From: Paguma larvata
Lineage: Eukaryota; Chordata; Mammalia; Carnivora; Viverridae
DNA length: 64,000 nucleotides
Reading direction: 5' to 3'
Assembly (NCBI GenBank): GCA_030068075.1
Contig: CM057826.1
Coordinates: 71,459,312-71,523,311, forward strand
The notes under the pieces are model-generated. The model saw only the letters and a program-made list of their open reading frames with translations. It was not told the DNA's origin and searched no databases. Positions 34,731 to 45,599 of this stretch are shown here, in pieces (positions within the stretch are counted from its first letter, which is position 1; every line of letters starts with the position of its first letter). Position numbers and translations under genes: made by a program.

Positions 34731-36077
34731 ACTCTCATCAACCTCGTCACTTCCAAGAGGGATTTTCTGGTAGCTGCTTGGGGAGAAAGTTACTTTGAGC
34801 TCAGCTTTCAGGGACACACTGCATCTGAGACAGACCATATTTTTTAAACATTCCATGAATCTTCATCTCTTCATTCTGATCTATTCTCAACTGTTTACCA
34901 ATTCTTTTCAACTTGGTCCAACTTTTAAAAATCACCACTGTTGACCTGATTTATAAAATCCTCCTCTTCAAATCTCACTTCAATTTTAAATCCATTCAAT
35001 TGCTTCTTACTTGGTAAATTATTCTTATTAATTTTTTAAAAATTCATAAAAGGGGACATATTGATTTATTAGACTATCCAAATTGCAGACTAAATATGGT
35101 GTTGGCATGACTCAAGCCCTCAGGGTACACAGTATCTCTCACAACTTGGTCTGGAAAATGAAAATGTTTTACATTCAAAATACTTTGATTACTGCCTGTT
35201 TTGCTATAACATAAAACTTCACCAGATTCTACTTGGCGACATGCCATAATTCTTAATTAATACTTGTAGGTTCCATAACATGGTTCAGAAACAATGGTAA
35301 ATCATTACGCTACAGACAGTGATTTCTGAATTAATTTCTAAGCACCAGCAGCAATTCTGCTGTTACAAGCGGCATTTAGATCATAAATTATTCTGGAGGC
35401 CCTATTGCCTATGCCAAATACACATGTGAAGATGGCAATTTGATAAAATAATATTTAGAGCACAAAGAACAAAATTATTACCTCCTCTTGGTCAGAACCC
35501 TCTTGTAGCTGAAAATAATGATGAAAAACCAGTCAAAGAGTCCCTGAAACACATTTGTTGAAAACCTGCTTCATCTTCAGCAGACACCTGAGAAGAAACT
35601 AGTTAACAGCTTGACAGGTTCAACAGGGACGAGCATCTTTCCTTGGCACTATTTTAAATTGCGACATAGGAGGGTGAATCAGTGAAAGTGGGGTCGGGGC
35701 AGGTGGGGGAAGGCATAACTGCTTGTAAGAGGAAAGGAGGAGAGCAACAGAGAATGCTAAAATAAAATGTTACACTTCCAAGATATATATTAAAAGTAAA
35801 CCTTAATGGAATTCATGTACTTAAGGAAATTACTTTGATAAAAAAAAAATGACTTCTAGGAAATAAAGATATGTGTCTAGAAATCAAAATAAAGCATGAT
35901 TTAAAAAAATAACATTAAGCCTCAGGAATTTGGCCAAGAATCTGTTTAATCCACAACAATTAAGATACTGCAAGAGTTTTAATAGGGTCATAGGAAACAG
36001 GAAAATATTTTCTGAATGTCAGCTTGACATAAAGCAGCCATACCTAGAATAGATATGATAACAGCAACTCTGTGGTA
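34731..36077. other. Unique sequence; 35050-35440 is a candidate conserved block
   Basis: No repeats seen. 35050-35440 contains paired AT-rich homeodomain-like sites (TTCTTAATTAATACTTG, CTGAATTAATTTC) and an alternating AT/GC texture common in deeply conserved noncoding elements. Inference only. Confidence 0.3.
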
Positions 36078-36243
36078 CAGGGGTTGGCAAATACTTTGTA
36101 AAGGGCCCAACAGTAAGTATTTTAGTCTTTGTAGGTCATATGTCTGTCACAATTACTTAACTCTGCCATTATACGGCAAAAGCAGTCTTAGACACTATGC
36201 ATACAACTTGGCATGGTTGTGTTCCAATAAAATGTATTTACAC
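36078..36243 (-). mobile_element. hAT-type DNA transposon, first part (split by SINE)
   Basis: Starts with the terminal CAGGGGTTGGCAAATACTTT, then AAAGGGCCCAACAGTAAGTA, TTTTAGTCTTTGTAGGTCAT, AACTCTGCCATTATACGGCA and GTGTTCCAATAAAATGTATT, a MER1-like Charlie nonautonomous element. It resumes after the SINE (36446-36478: ATATTTACAAAAGCAGGTAG). The far terminal repeat is lost at the L1 that follows. The strand call follows the usual direction of the family and is uncertain. Confidence 0.75.
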
Positions 36244-36445
36244 GGGCACCTGTGTGGCTCAGTTGGTTAAGGGTCTGACTCTTGGTTTCGGCTCAGGCAT
36301 GATCTCGTGTTTCCTGAGTCTGAATCCCATACCCGGTTCTGTAATGACAGTGCAGAGCCTACTTGGGATCTCTCTCTCTTTCTCTCTCTCAGGCTCTCTC
36401 TCTCTCTCTGAAAATAAAGAAATAAACTTTTAAAAAATTTTAAAA
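36244..36445 (+). mobile_element. CAN-SINE inserted in the hAT element
   Basis: GGGCACCTGTGTGGCTCAGT to AAATAAAGAAATAAAC. The TSD is about AAAATGTATTTAC before and AAAAATATTTAC after. The hAT consensus continues directly across the insertion. Confidence 0.94.
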
Positions 36446-36477
36446 ATATTTACAAAAGCAGGTAGCCTGTTACAATG

Positions 36478-37390
36478 GCCAACATCCAAAATACTGACAA
36501 CACCAAACGCTGCTTATGATGTATAGAGCAACAAGAACACTCATTCATTGCTGGTAGAAATGCAAAATGGGATAGCCTGTTTGGAAGACAGTTTAGCAGG
36601 TTCTTATAAAACTAACCATACTAAATATAAATATTTACCATATAAATATTTACCATATAAATAAATAATATATAATAAATATTTACCATATAAATCCGGC
36701 AATCATGGTCCTTGGTATTACTCAGAGGAGCTGAAAACTTGTGTCTACGCAAACACCTACACACAGATGTGTACGGCAGCTTTATCCATAACTGCCAAAA
36801 CCTGAAAGCAATAGGCTGTCCCTCAGTAGTGAATGGGCAAATAAAGTGTGGTATATCTAGACGATGGAATATCACTCAGTGCTAAAAAGAAATGAGCCAT
36901 CGAGCCACAAAAAGACATGGAGAAACTTAAATGCATGTTACAAAGTGAAATAATCCAGTCTGTAAAGGCTATGTACTATATGATTCCAGCTACGTGACAG
37001 TCTGAAAAAGGCAAAACTACAGGGATAGTAACAAAACCAGTGGTTGTCAGGGGAAGGGAAATGAGAGGGGTGAATAGCTAAGCACAAAGGATTTTTGATA
37101 CCACAATAGTAAATGCATATCATCATGCATTTGACAAAACCCACAGAATGTACAACAGCAAGAGTGAACCTTAATGTAAGTAATGGATGCTGGGTGATAA
37201 TGACGTGTCAACGTAGGCTCATCATCCATAACAAAGGGACCGCTCTGGTGGGGGATGTTGATAAAATGGAGACACAGTACATGCAGAGGTGCAGAGGGCA
37301 TATGAGAAATCTCTGCACCTTATGATCACTCTTTTTGCAAACCTATAACTTCTCTAAAAAATTAAAGTCTATTAAAAAACAAACAAACCA
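36478..37390 (+). mobile_element. L1 3' end (L1M-like)
   Basis: ORF2 C-terminal wording (CATTCATTGCTGGTAGAAAT, GGAATATCACTCAGTGCTAA) runs into a 3' UTR (CCAGTGGTTGTCAGGGGAAG, GCTGGGTGATAATGACGTGT) and ends with an A-rich tail near 37390. About 0.9 kb, 5'-truncated and frame-broken. Confidence 0.8.
36625..36695. repeat. Short tandem duplication inside L1
   Basis: Three copies of TATTTACCATATAAA within about 70 bp, separated by AT-rich spacers. Probably slippage within the L1. Confidence 0.8.
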
Positions 37391-37699
37391 AAAATAGCCG
37401 GCCAACTGGACTTGGATTACAGGCCGAATGTAGGTTGATGCCCGCCCTTAGAGTACATTAAACCTGGATCGGGAATCAGACAACAAGGTCTTACAGCTTC
37501 TGGGATCCACAAACCTCTTCTCAGTCTGGGGAATCTCACTTTCCTCATGGGAAGATCTTCCTCTCTCTTTCTGTGTTTCTCTTAGAGATTCTCCATCTCT
37601 CTATTTCCAAGATACCAGTTTCAGTCCCCTCAGGTGACTTCCCATACAGCTTTGGAAAATCCCACTAGAAAGGAAAGTACCCTTGCAATTTCTGTTTTG
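37391..37699. other. Unassigned sequence
   Basis: Nothing recognisable. Confidence 0.4.
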
Positions 37700-37875
37700 C
37701 ATAACGCAATTGTGATATAGTCACTGCAGCTCTCTGTTCTCATCTCAACATTGGGAATAAGAAGGCTACTCATTTCATGAGGTGCTGTGAGAATTAAAGT
37801 AGCTGCATTTAGAAAGTAGTAAAGTCCTGAGCCTACGGTAGATACTCAATACGGTTTAGCTACTATTTTTATATT
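37700..37875 (+). mobile_element. MIR 3' half
   Basis: TCATTTCATGAGGTGCTGTG, AGAATTAAAGTAGCTGCATT and GTCCTGAGCCTACGGTAGAT, then ACTCAATACG, match the second half of MIR. Confidence 0.65.
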
Positions 37876-38643
37876 GGTGATGTTCCTTCCATAAACCTTC
37901 TCTGAACAATGGAAGCACCTAATCTTTTTACCTGCTAAAATAAGAAGGAGAAAACACAGGGTAAGAAATATTTTTTAAAAACCTCAAAAGATTATTGTAA
38001 CCCACAGAATTGACCCAACAAAGCACTAATTGGAATAGTGGCTAGAAGGTGACTTTAAGATATTTGTTTTGATTTGTAACATAAAATCAAAAACACACAA
38101 TCTGTGAACACTTCATCTAAACTCTCACCTTTGCATGTGGACTAAGAGAGGGCAATACAGAGACGATACAGAGACTTGACAATAAGGCAGTAACACCAGT
38201 CATATCTTCAGGGAACCAGCTGACGGTCAGCAAAACTTTCCAGGTCACCATTAGGAGATGGATTTAACAAAGCAAAGGCAGGAGGACATAACTTTTATTA
38301 TCACCTGTCACTCCAGATAGGTGATAAAGAGCCATATAGCTGAACACTAAAATCCCACCTAAAGGGGCTGCAGGCCGTACATCCATCTTGAAACAAAGGT
38401 CTATTTCAACACAAGATCAGCATATCCTGGCTTTTCCTATTTGTTCACTGAGAACCAAACCCTAATTTCCTGACCTAGGAAATCAAACATATGAAACTGA
38501 GTATTAAAATCTTAGTTTTCTACATTTTGAAGAAATTTATCCTGTGGACTTTTGAAAATATTGACATTTTATGATCACTTTTATACATGCTATTCTATAC
38601 TGTCTCTTAAACCAATGCTATCCCTATTCTTAAATTTGTTTCA
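37876..38643. other. Unassigned sequence
   Basis: Nothing recognisable. Confidence 0.4.
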
Positions 38644-38863
38644 TTATTATTTTAAGTTTTTTAATTTACTTTGAGAGAGATAAAGACAGTGTGAGTGGGG
38701 TATGGGCAGAGAGAGAGAATCCCAAGCAGGCTCCACATTGCCAGTGAAGAGACCAATGCAAGGCTCAAACCCACAAAGCCAAGAGACCACGATCTGAGCC
38801 AAAACCAAGAGTCAGACACTTAACCGACAGAGCCGTCCAGGCGCCCCTAATTATTTTTAAGTT
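38644..38863 (-). mobile_element. CAN-SINE, minus strand
   Basis: SINE body about 38660-38847, ending GAGCCGTCCAGGCGCCCC. The flanks ATTATTATTTTAAGTT and AATTATTTTTAAGTT form an imperfect TSD. The ACAAAGCCAAGAGACCAC stretch marks an older diverged copy. Confidence 0.93.
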
Positions 38864-38969
38864 ACTATTAATTAAATGGCTTTCATTATAAATAACACAG
38901 ATTGATCCTAGAATAACATGGATTTGAACTGCACAGATCCGTTTACATGAGGATATTTTCCAATATATA

Positions 38970-39008
38970 TACTGGAAGATTTTTAAAAATTTTTTAATGC
39001 TTTTATTA

Positions 39009-39045
<37 letters not shown>

Positions 39046-39220
39046 AGGGGAGGGGCAAAGAGAGAGGGAGACATAGAATTCGAAGCAGGTTCCAGGCTCT
39101 GAGCTGTCAGGGCAGACCCCAACGCAGGGCTCGAACCCACGAACTATGAGATCATGTCTTGAGCCAAAGTGGGACGCTTAACTGAATAAGCCACCCAGGC
39201 ACCCCTACTGGAAGATTTTT
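38970..39220 (-). mobile_element. CAN-SINE inside the Tigger element, 15-bp TSD
   Basis: SINE body 38985-39205. Flanks TACTGGAAGATTTTT at 38970-38984 and 39206-39220 are identical. A (GA)n run of about 15 units (39014-39044) is the expanded CT tract. Confidence 0.96.
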
Positions 39221-39460
39221 TACCATGAAAAAACTCAGAGACAAACTGTGTAGCCTAGAAATATTTTAAAACTTAAGAAAAAGGTACATCATGTATACAT
39301 AAAACACATGTAGATATTACTCTACCCAAAAATCATTTACTACCAAAAAAATATATACAAATGTATTATAAAAAGTTAAAATTTATCAAAAGTTACGCAC
39401 ACAAACATTTACAGAACATACATGGCGCCATTCACAGTTGAGAGAAATGTAAACAAATAT

Positions 39461-39710
39461 AAAGATTAACAATTAGGGGCGCCTGGGTGGCTCAGTTGGT
39501 TAGGCGGCCAACTTCAGCTCAGGTCATGATCTCACGGTCTGTGAGTTCGAGCCCCGCGTCGGGCTCTGTGCTGACAGCTCGGAGCCTGGAGCCTGTTTCA
39601 GATTCTGTGTCTCCCTCTCTCTCTGCTCTTCCCCTGCTCACGCTATGTCTCTATGTCTCTCAAAAATAAATAAAAGTTTAAAAAAAATTAAAAAAAAGAA
39701 TAAGAATTAA
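39461..39710 (+). mobile_element. Low-divergence CAN-SINE inside the Tigger element
   Basis: Starts GGGGCGCCTGGGTGGCTCAG at 39476 and keeps the intact CpG-rich B box GAGTTCGAGCCCCGCGTCGG. The tail runs to about 39696. The flanks AAGATTAACAATTA and AAGAATAAGAATTA match at 12 of 14 positions. The ATGTCTCTATGTCTCTC end and GCGGCCAACTT wording group it with the copy at 50.7 kb as a young subfamily. Confidence 0.96.
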
Positions 39711-40020
39711 ATCAAAATGCATAAAGTTAACTATAGTACATATTGTACTACTTAATAATTTCATGGTCACTTCCCGTGTTGCAAGTATCTGCCTAAAATG
39801 CCACGTGACACACTAATCATCTCTGCATGAAGAGTTCATCTCTCCAGTAAATTGCGCATGGCAATAAAATGTGAACTCTCCTGGTTCTGACTATTAGCAG
39901 TTAATTGTGGGGGGAGTCAAAGTTATACATGGATTTTTCAACTGCACTGGGAGTGGGGTGGAGGTGGTAGAGTGAGGGAGTGGCGCCCCTACCCCCTGCA
40001 TTGTTCAAGGATCAACTCTA

Positions 40021-41861
40021 CATACTTTGTATCACAAGATGTCTTATACATATAGTTCATATCCAAAAACTTGCCCACATAAACTTAAGAGCAAGTTGAA
40101 ACTATGAAAATAAAATTCATGTTCAGATATAACCAAATATATTTTAACGCAGCAAACAACTTAAGATTGTTTTAGTTAACCATCTTTTAAATACCTAAAC
40201 TAAACCTTTCTGCCTATTCATTCCTTTGTTTTATTAAAAGCATTGTGAGGATACTTACTGGGTACCAGTGGTGAAAATATCTCTTCTCCCCTTGCCTATC
40301 ATCACTCACACTTTCAGTATTTGGAAGATTAAATTTTCAATTATAAGTTCAGTTTTCGATCAGATGCAGGAACCAACTTTGTACCATAAACTCATAGCCC
40401 CCAGTTTACCACCAAGTCAGACTATATATGGCTGTTCATAGTAGAACCTACACTCTTCTCTTTTCACTTGAACATCTACTTGGTTTCTTAAATTCCAAAT
40501 ATAATAATCGGTTCCTTATCTTTGGCTCAGACTCTAAGGTAGGTCTTAATTCCCTTTAGGACCTTTTGTCCTGACCTGTCAACCTTACGAGTTAAGATTT
40601 TTGCTTTCCCTAAAACTCAGCTCCATGCCTTCTTTTTAAGGTCTACTACTTCAAGTGTTTAGAACTGAAGAGACTTCTCTTCTCCTGACCCTACTTATCC
40701 TATTTGACATATATGCTCCTAACCAAGCCTCAGGTATGATAAGTGGCAGGTTACAGTTCAGATGTTAGCATAAGTCATGGATATGCAAAGTGCTACAGCT
40801 AAGGAAACAACGCACGTATTAATTTGGGGTTTGTTCAAACTGATGTTGTCAGAAATAAATGATAAAGAAAAATGTTTACTTATGAACATCCATAATATTA
40901 AAATAACGAAAATGGCTTTGACTTTGGTCAAATTTGGAAGATATCAACTTTCACATAAACTAGCCGAAATTATAGTCAATATTTAATGACCTTCAATGCA
41001 TGTAATCTTTAATTCATGTAAGAAAACCAATGAAATTGGTGATGACACCTATAGTATCCATATTATTTGTTGATATTCCTCTCCACTAATACCGATTACC
41101 TATCTCACTCAGCTTCAAGTTCCATTTATGTTCCCAGAGTGATATCCAAAATGTTCTAAAATAGCATGCCCACTAAACAATTAAAATTAAAGCTGAACAT
41201 AACTTTGGAATACAATAAAAATTTCCCCCCTCATACCATACTCCAACTGGGTGTTCTACGGACATCCTTCCTGTGATTCACAAAGTCATACTTCTCCTGG
41301 TAGTGGTTTCCCTTATTCAACTGCAGCCAGCCAGGAGATGAAGAAAGAAAACAAAAACATGAGGAAGAAACATTTGCTCTTAACCACACAGGCCTAAAGG
41401 TAATACATATCACCTCCACACATATTCCATAAGCAAAGAAGAGTAATATGCCTAAGAGGCCTAAGAGGTACAGCCTAGAAGTATTATTCAATGAGTACGA
41501 ACCACTGTCTCCACCACACATACAATATATTAGAAGGCAAAAAGTGCCATGGGGAAAAAGTGAGTAAAAGTAAGAAATAGTTCAAGCATTGGGAAAGCGG
41601 TCACAAATTTAAACAACTTGCTCAGAGTAAACTTCATTGAACCAGTGACAAAAGAACAAAGGCTTGAAGAGAAATATGGGCAGATCCATACATGATTCTG
41701 TGAAAAGAGCATTTCAGGGAAAGCAGTCCATTCAAAGGCCGTGATGTGGGACATGATCTGGGAGGGTCAAGGAAAAGTGAGAAGGCTGTAATGGTCAGAG
41801 CAGCACATTGCAGAGGAGGCCTGAGAACTAGGAGGGGGGTGGGCAACAGAGTTTTATAAGC
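40021..41861. other. Unassigned sequence
   Basis: About 1.8 kb without a recognisable repeat. Frames of 69-115 codons at 40777-40986 and 41231-41981 show no domains. Confidence 0.4.
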
Positions 41862-42215
41862 TGTTATAGGCTGAATATTTAGTGTCCCTCCTTCCTCCAA
41901 AAATATTGAAGCCCTAACTCCCAATACGATGGTATCTAAAGATGGGGTCTTTGGCAGGTGACCAGGTTTAGATGAGATCATGAGGGTGGAGTGCCCATGA
42001 CAGAATTAGTGCCCTTCTAGGAAGAGGAAGACATCAGAGTTTCTTCTCTCTGCCAAGTGAAGATAACAAGAAGGTAGGATTTGTAAGGCAGGAAGAGGGC
42101 CCTCATTACGATTCGAATTAATCTTATACTTTCCACACTGTGAGAAATCAAGGTCTCTTATTTAAGCTACTCAGTCAATGGTAGTTTGTTGTAATCAACC
42201 ACGCTGACTAATACA
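41862..42215 (+). mobile_element. MLT1-type solo LTR (ERVL-MaLR)
   Basis: Begins TGTTATAGGCTGAATATTTA and ends GCTGACTAATACA, the expected TG...CA termini. Internal marks: AAAATATTGAAGCCCTAACT, GATGGGGTCTTTGGCAGGTG, AGATGAGATCATGAGGGTGG, CCACACTGTGAGAAATCAAG. About 354 bp, essentially full length. No internal retroviral region. Confidence 0.9.
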
Positions 42216-42229
42216 TAATATACTGTAAG

Positions 42230-43240
42230 GCCTTTTGCTGTGACTCTGAAGAAAACCTTGGTGGAATGTGAGTTGAAGAGTGATGTGATGCAGGCTACAT
42301 TTCGCAAGACACTTCACACTGCCATCTGAGAATACACTGGAATGGAGCAATTATGGAACATGAGAGACCAGTTAGGAAACTATCACAACGATCCCAATGA
42401 GGGATGTTAGTAGGCTGGACCCCGTTAGTAAAAAGGAGATTCTAAGCAGAGGCAAAATTCTAGATTTATTTTGAAGGTGGAGTGAGTCAATGTATATTCG
42501 AACAGATTGATAAAAGCTGTCAGAACTGAACAATTAGAAAGTGGAGGACATCATTAACTGATATGACGGAGACTGTGAGCGAACGAAATTTTGGGGAGGA
42601 CAAGAGTAGAAATCCTATTGTAGAGATATTAATTTTGAGATATGTATTAGATATCTAAATGGGACTATCAAATAGTCAGCTGGATGTATGATTCTGGAAT
42701 GGGAGAGTCTAGGTCAAAAGATATAAATCTGGGAATTGTAAACACATAGATGAAATTTAAGCCATGAGGCAGATGACATCACCAGAGAGAGAGAGAAAAG
42801 GTCCAAGGTCCGAGGCCAGAGTCAAAGAAGCATTAAAGGTCAGAATAAATAAGACAAATCAGAAAAGAAGAGAGAACATGCAGTAGTAGTGTAGAAAGAA
42901 ATCAGAAGAGTATGGTATCCTGGGAGCTAAGTGAAGAAACAGTTTTCAGAAAAAAGGAATTCTTGACTGTGTAAAATGCTGCTAATAGGTCAAGTAAGAT
43001 GAGGACTGAGAATTGGATTTAGCAGCCTGAGGCTCTTTGTTGACCTTGATCAGAGAAATTTTGGTGAGATGTGGTGTAGCAACAGCCTGAGAAGAGCACG
43101 TGTAGAGATATATAAAGGCAGCTATTACGGACTGGCTGCGCAGATAACCATTTTGAGGACTTTTACTGCAAAGAAAAGCAAAGAAATCAGGCTAGAGAGG
43201 AAGTTTTGCTAAGAGAGAGATCTTTATCTTAAGATGAACT
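42230..43240 (-). mobile_element. L2 reverse-transcriptase region, minus strand
   Basis: Read in reverse, the block follows L2 ORF2 from the RT core to the C-terminal part. Plus-strand marks: ACCAGTTAGGAAACTATCAC, CTAGATTTATTTTGAAGGTG, GATATCTAAATGGGACTATC, TGGTATCCTGGGAGCTAAGT, AAATGCTGCTAATAGGTCAA, GTAAGATGAGGACTGAGAAT. The region that once encoded the YADD active site lies near 42735-42765 and is degraded. Fossil only. Confidence 0.7.
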
Positions 43241-44019
43241 AATATCACGTTGTTCCCAAAATGTATCAACGGTAAGCTGCTTGAGACTCAAATATAATCA
43301 CAGACATACTCCAATTTACACATTTCTTTAAACAACAGTAAGAGCAGCACGATTCTCAGTTCTATTCTTGGCTAAAATATAGTTATTTTGGTTTCCCTTC
43401 AGTGATTAATGTAGAAAAATGCTTATTCAATCCTGATAACAATTTATTACATTTTGAAAAGATTCTATCAACTAATGCCTTCTCCCAGTTCAACTTAAAG
43501 TTAACACAATTATCACCTTGGTAAGCTATGAAAGGTGTATTTAGCCTTCAGTCCCTTTCTGCCAAAATATGAAATACACTAGTGCCTTTTGCTTCAAAGC
43601 GAGAAAAGATAAATCTTCCAAAATTAGAAGAAATAACACACAGCTCCACAAGATGAATCTGAATGTGAAATCTCTGGTCACCCTTCACACATGACGTCTC
43701 TCTCATGATCAGCATCTCTACCTGCAGACTCAAGGCAACAGAGAACTAGGTGCTTTTTAGAAGCAAGATGCTCTTAAAAAACAAAAACAAAACAAAAAAT
43801 ACCTGCTCTACAGTCTTCCTTAAGAAGAGTTCTTGTGGCAACACTGTGACATACTGTTGACAAGTTTCCATCAAACAGCACAGGGCTAAAGCTTTCCAGA
43901 ACTGGTATCAACAGGACCAGGAGAAAAGGTAAGCAAAATTTGACTTTCTAATACATCTGTTGGATCTAGTATAGCAAAGAACTTTAGAGACTAGAAACAT
44001 ATGATACAAATTTTAAGAC
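43241..44019. other. Unassigned sequence
   Basis: Short A/C-rich simple stretch at about 43776-43800. Nothing else recognised. Confidence 0.4.
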
Positions 44020-44239
44020 ATCCCTTTAGGGGTGGCTGGGTGGCTCAGTCTGTTAAGCATCCAACTCTTAACTTTGGCTCAGGTCATGACCTCACAGCTA
44101 TGAGACGGAGCCCCACATCAAGCTCCTCGCTGGGCACAGAGTCTGCTTAAGATTCTCTCTCTCTCCCTCTGCCCCTCTCCCCCGCTCACTCCCTCTCTCT
44201 CAAATAAAATAAAGTAAAATAAAATAAAATATCCCTTTA
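44020..44239 (+). mobile_element. Older CAN-SINE subfamily with short TSD
   Basis: SINE body 44029-44230: GGGGTGGCTGGGTGGCTCAG, CATCCAACTCTTAACTTTGG, AGAGTCTGCTTAAGATTCTC, and a tail of AAAATAAAAT repeats. The flank ATCCCTTTA occurs at 44020-44028 and 44231-44239. The GGGCACAGAGTCTGCTT wording belongs to the subfamily shared more widely among carnivores. Confidence 0.93.
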
Positions 44240-44348
44240 AATAAACAATAAACACATAAACTGTTTTGGTAAGAATGGCACTTAGGTGCTATTTGATAAT
44301 ACTTTTTATTATTTCAGTAAGTGGTTACAATTAAAGTTAATTAAAACC

Positions 44349-44595
44349 AAACAGAAGAGGGGCACCTGGGTGGCTCAGTTGGTTAAGCATCCGACTTCGG
44401 CTCAGGTCATGATCTCACAGTTCATGGGTTTGAGCCCCACCTCGGGCTCTGTGCTGACAGCTCAGAGCCTGGAGCCTGCTTCAGATTCTGTGTCTCCCTC
44501 TCTCTCTGCCCTTCCCCTGCTAACGCTCTGCTCCGTCTCTCTCTCTCTCAAAAATGAATAAACATTAAAGAAAAAATTTAAAAAAAACGAAGAGG
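44349..44595 (+). mobile_element. CAN-SINE with imperfect TSD
   Basis: SINE body 44359-44583, close to consensus (GGGGCACCTGGGTGGCTCAG). The flanks AAACAGAAGAG and AAAACGAAGAG form an imperfect TSD. It lies only about 120 bp after the previous SINE, same orientation. Confidence 0.95.
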
Positions 44596-44940
44596 AGGTA
44601 ATTCAATGCCTTTAATTGATCAAACATTTAATCAGAGCCTATAATGTGCCAGATTCTGTGCTAGGGATACCAGGATGAAAAAGGACATTTTTCTTACTTT
44701 TGAAGTGCTCACATTCTAACAAAAGAGACAAAAACTTAATGAAAATATAACGCAGAATGTACTCTAATAAAATATTAGAGACAGGTACAAAAACATAAAA
44801 GCAAAGAGTGATTAATCCCACTAATGACAGCGGGGAAAACTAAGAGAAGAGTTAGTATGTGAAGAATAAAATTGTCTTTCTAGAGTTTGGAGAGCGTTGG
44901 GGGAGGCCAGAAACAGAGGTCAAACAATCTAAGGCAGGGA
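44596..44940. other. Possible L2 fragment, otherwise unassigned
   Basis: TATAATGTGCCAGATTCTGT, GCTAGGGATACCAGGATGAA and AGTGCTCACATTCTAACAAA follow the reverse L2 3' end at about 44630-44720, so a short minus-strand L2 is probable here. Confidence 0.5.
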
Positions 44941-45302
44941 TGTCGTAGTTCATTTGGGCTGCTACAACAAAAATAACAATAGACTGACAACAAACAACAA
45001 ACGTCTATTTCTCACAGTTCTGGAGGCTGAGAAGTTCAAGATCAAGATGCCTGCAGATTTGGCATCTGGTGAGAGCCTGCTCCCTGCTTCACAGAGGGCT
45101 GTCTTCTTCCTGTGTCCTCAACTGGTAGAAGGATCCAAGAAGATGAGATCTCTTTCATAAGGGTACTAACTCCATTCATGATAGCTCCACCTCCATGACT
45201 TAATCACCTCCCAAACACCTCATCTCCCAAAGCCATCACACTGCATGTTAGGATTTAACATATAAATTTTGTAGGGACACAAGCATTCATGGAGTAAAAG
45301 CA
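44941..45302 (-). mobile_element. MST/MLT1A-type LTR, minus strand
   Basis: TGTCGTAGTTCATTTGGGCT, then GCTACAACAA, TATTTCTCACAGTTCTGGAG, GAGAAGTTCAAGATCAAGAT, CTGTCTTCTTCCTGTGTCCT, CCTCCATGACTTAATCACCT, ATTTAACATATAAATTTTGT and GGGACACAAGCATTCA: a nearly complete reversed MaLR LTR. Confidence 0.85.
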
Positions 45303-45599
45303 AAAACAAAGGAAGTAAATATAACATGGTATTTTCAAGATGGAAGCATAGAGTCATCAAAATTCCACTAGGCCTATTTCTCAAAAATAAGGCAGAGCAA
45401 AAGAGAGACTTCTCTTTCCAGAAACTATCTCTCACAAGAGCACCTGGACGGTGATCTATTACTAAACATGAGATGGTGCAGACATGGAAGTGTCAAAGGA
45501 AGACCATCACCTTACGAGGAAACTGCTTGAAGAAAGAAAGAAGGAAATTTATCGCCCCTGATTTTTCTCTTTTCCTCACTACTATCTTCCCTAGTGTTA
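45303..45599. other. Unassigned sequence
   Basis: Nothing recognisable. Confidence 0.4.

Larger units (their letters stand above)
38898..40018 (+). mobile_element. Tigger-type DNA transposon (MER8/Tigger3-like), split by two SINEs
   Basis: The left end CAGATTGATCCTAGAATAAC and the right end TTGTTCAAGGATCAACTC are inverted copies of the same terminal sequence. Internal marks are GGATTTGAACTGCACAGATC on the left and ATACATGGATTTTTCAACTG with GGCGCCCCTACCCCCTGCAT on the right. After removing the SINEs, about 0.65 kb remains, and no transposase frame is visible, so it is nonautonomous. Strand is arbitrary for such an element. Confidence 0.75.

Noticed and set aside
36625..36695. Spaced direct repeats resembling a CRISPR array
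   Set aside because: Only three short AT-rich copies with irregular spacing inside an L1, in a mammalian genome.
41231..41981. Minus-strand frames of 74-115 codons
   Set aside because: The outer part overlaps an MLT1 LTR. No conserved domain is visible.
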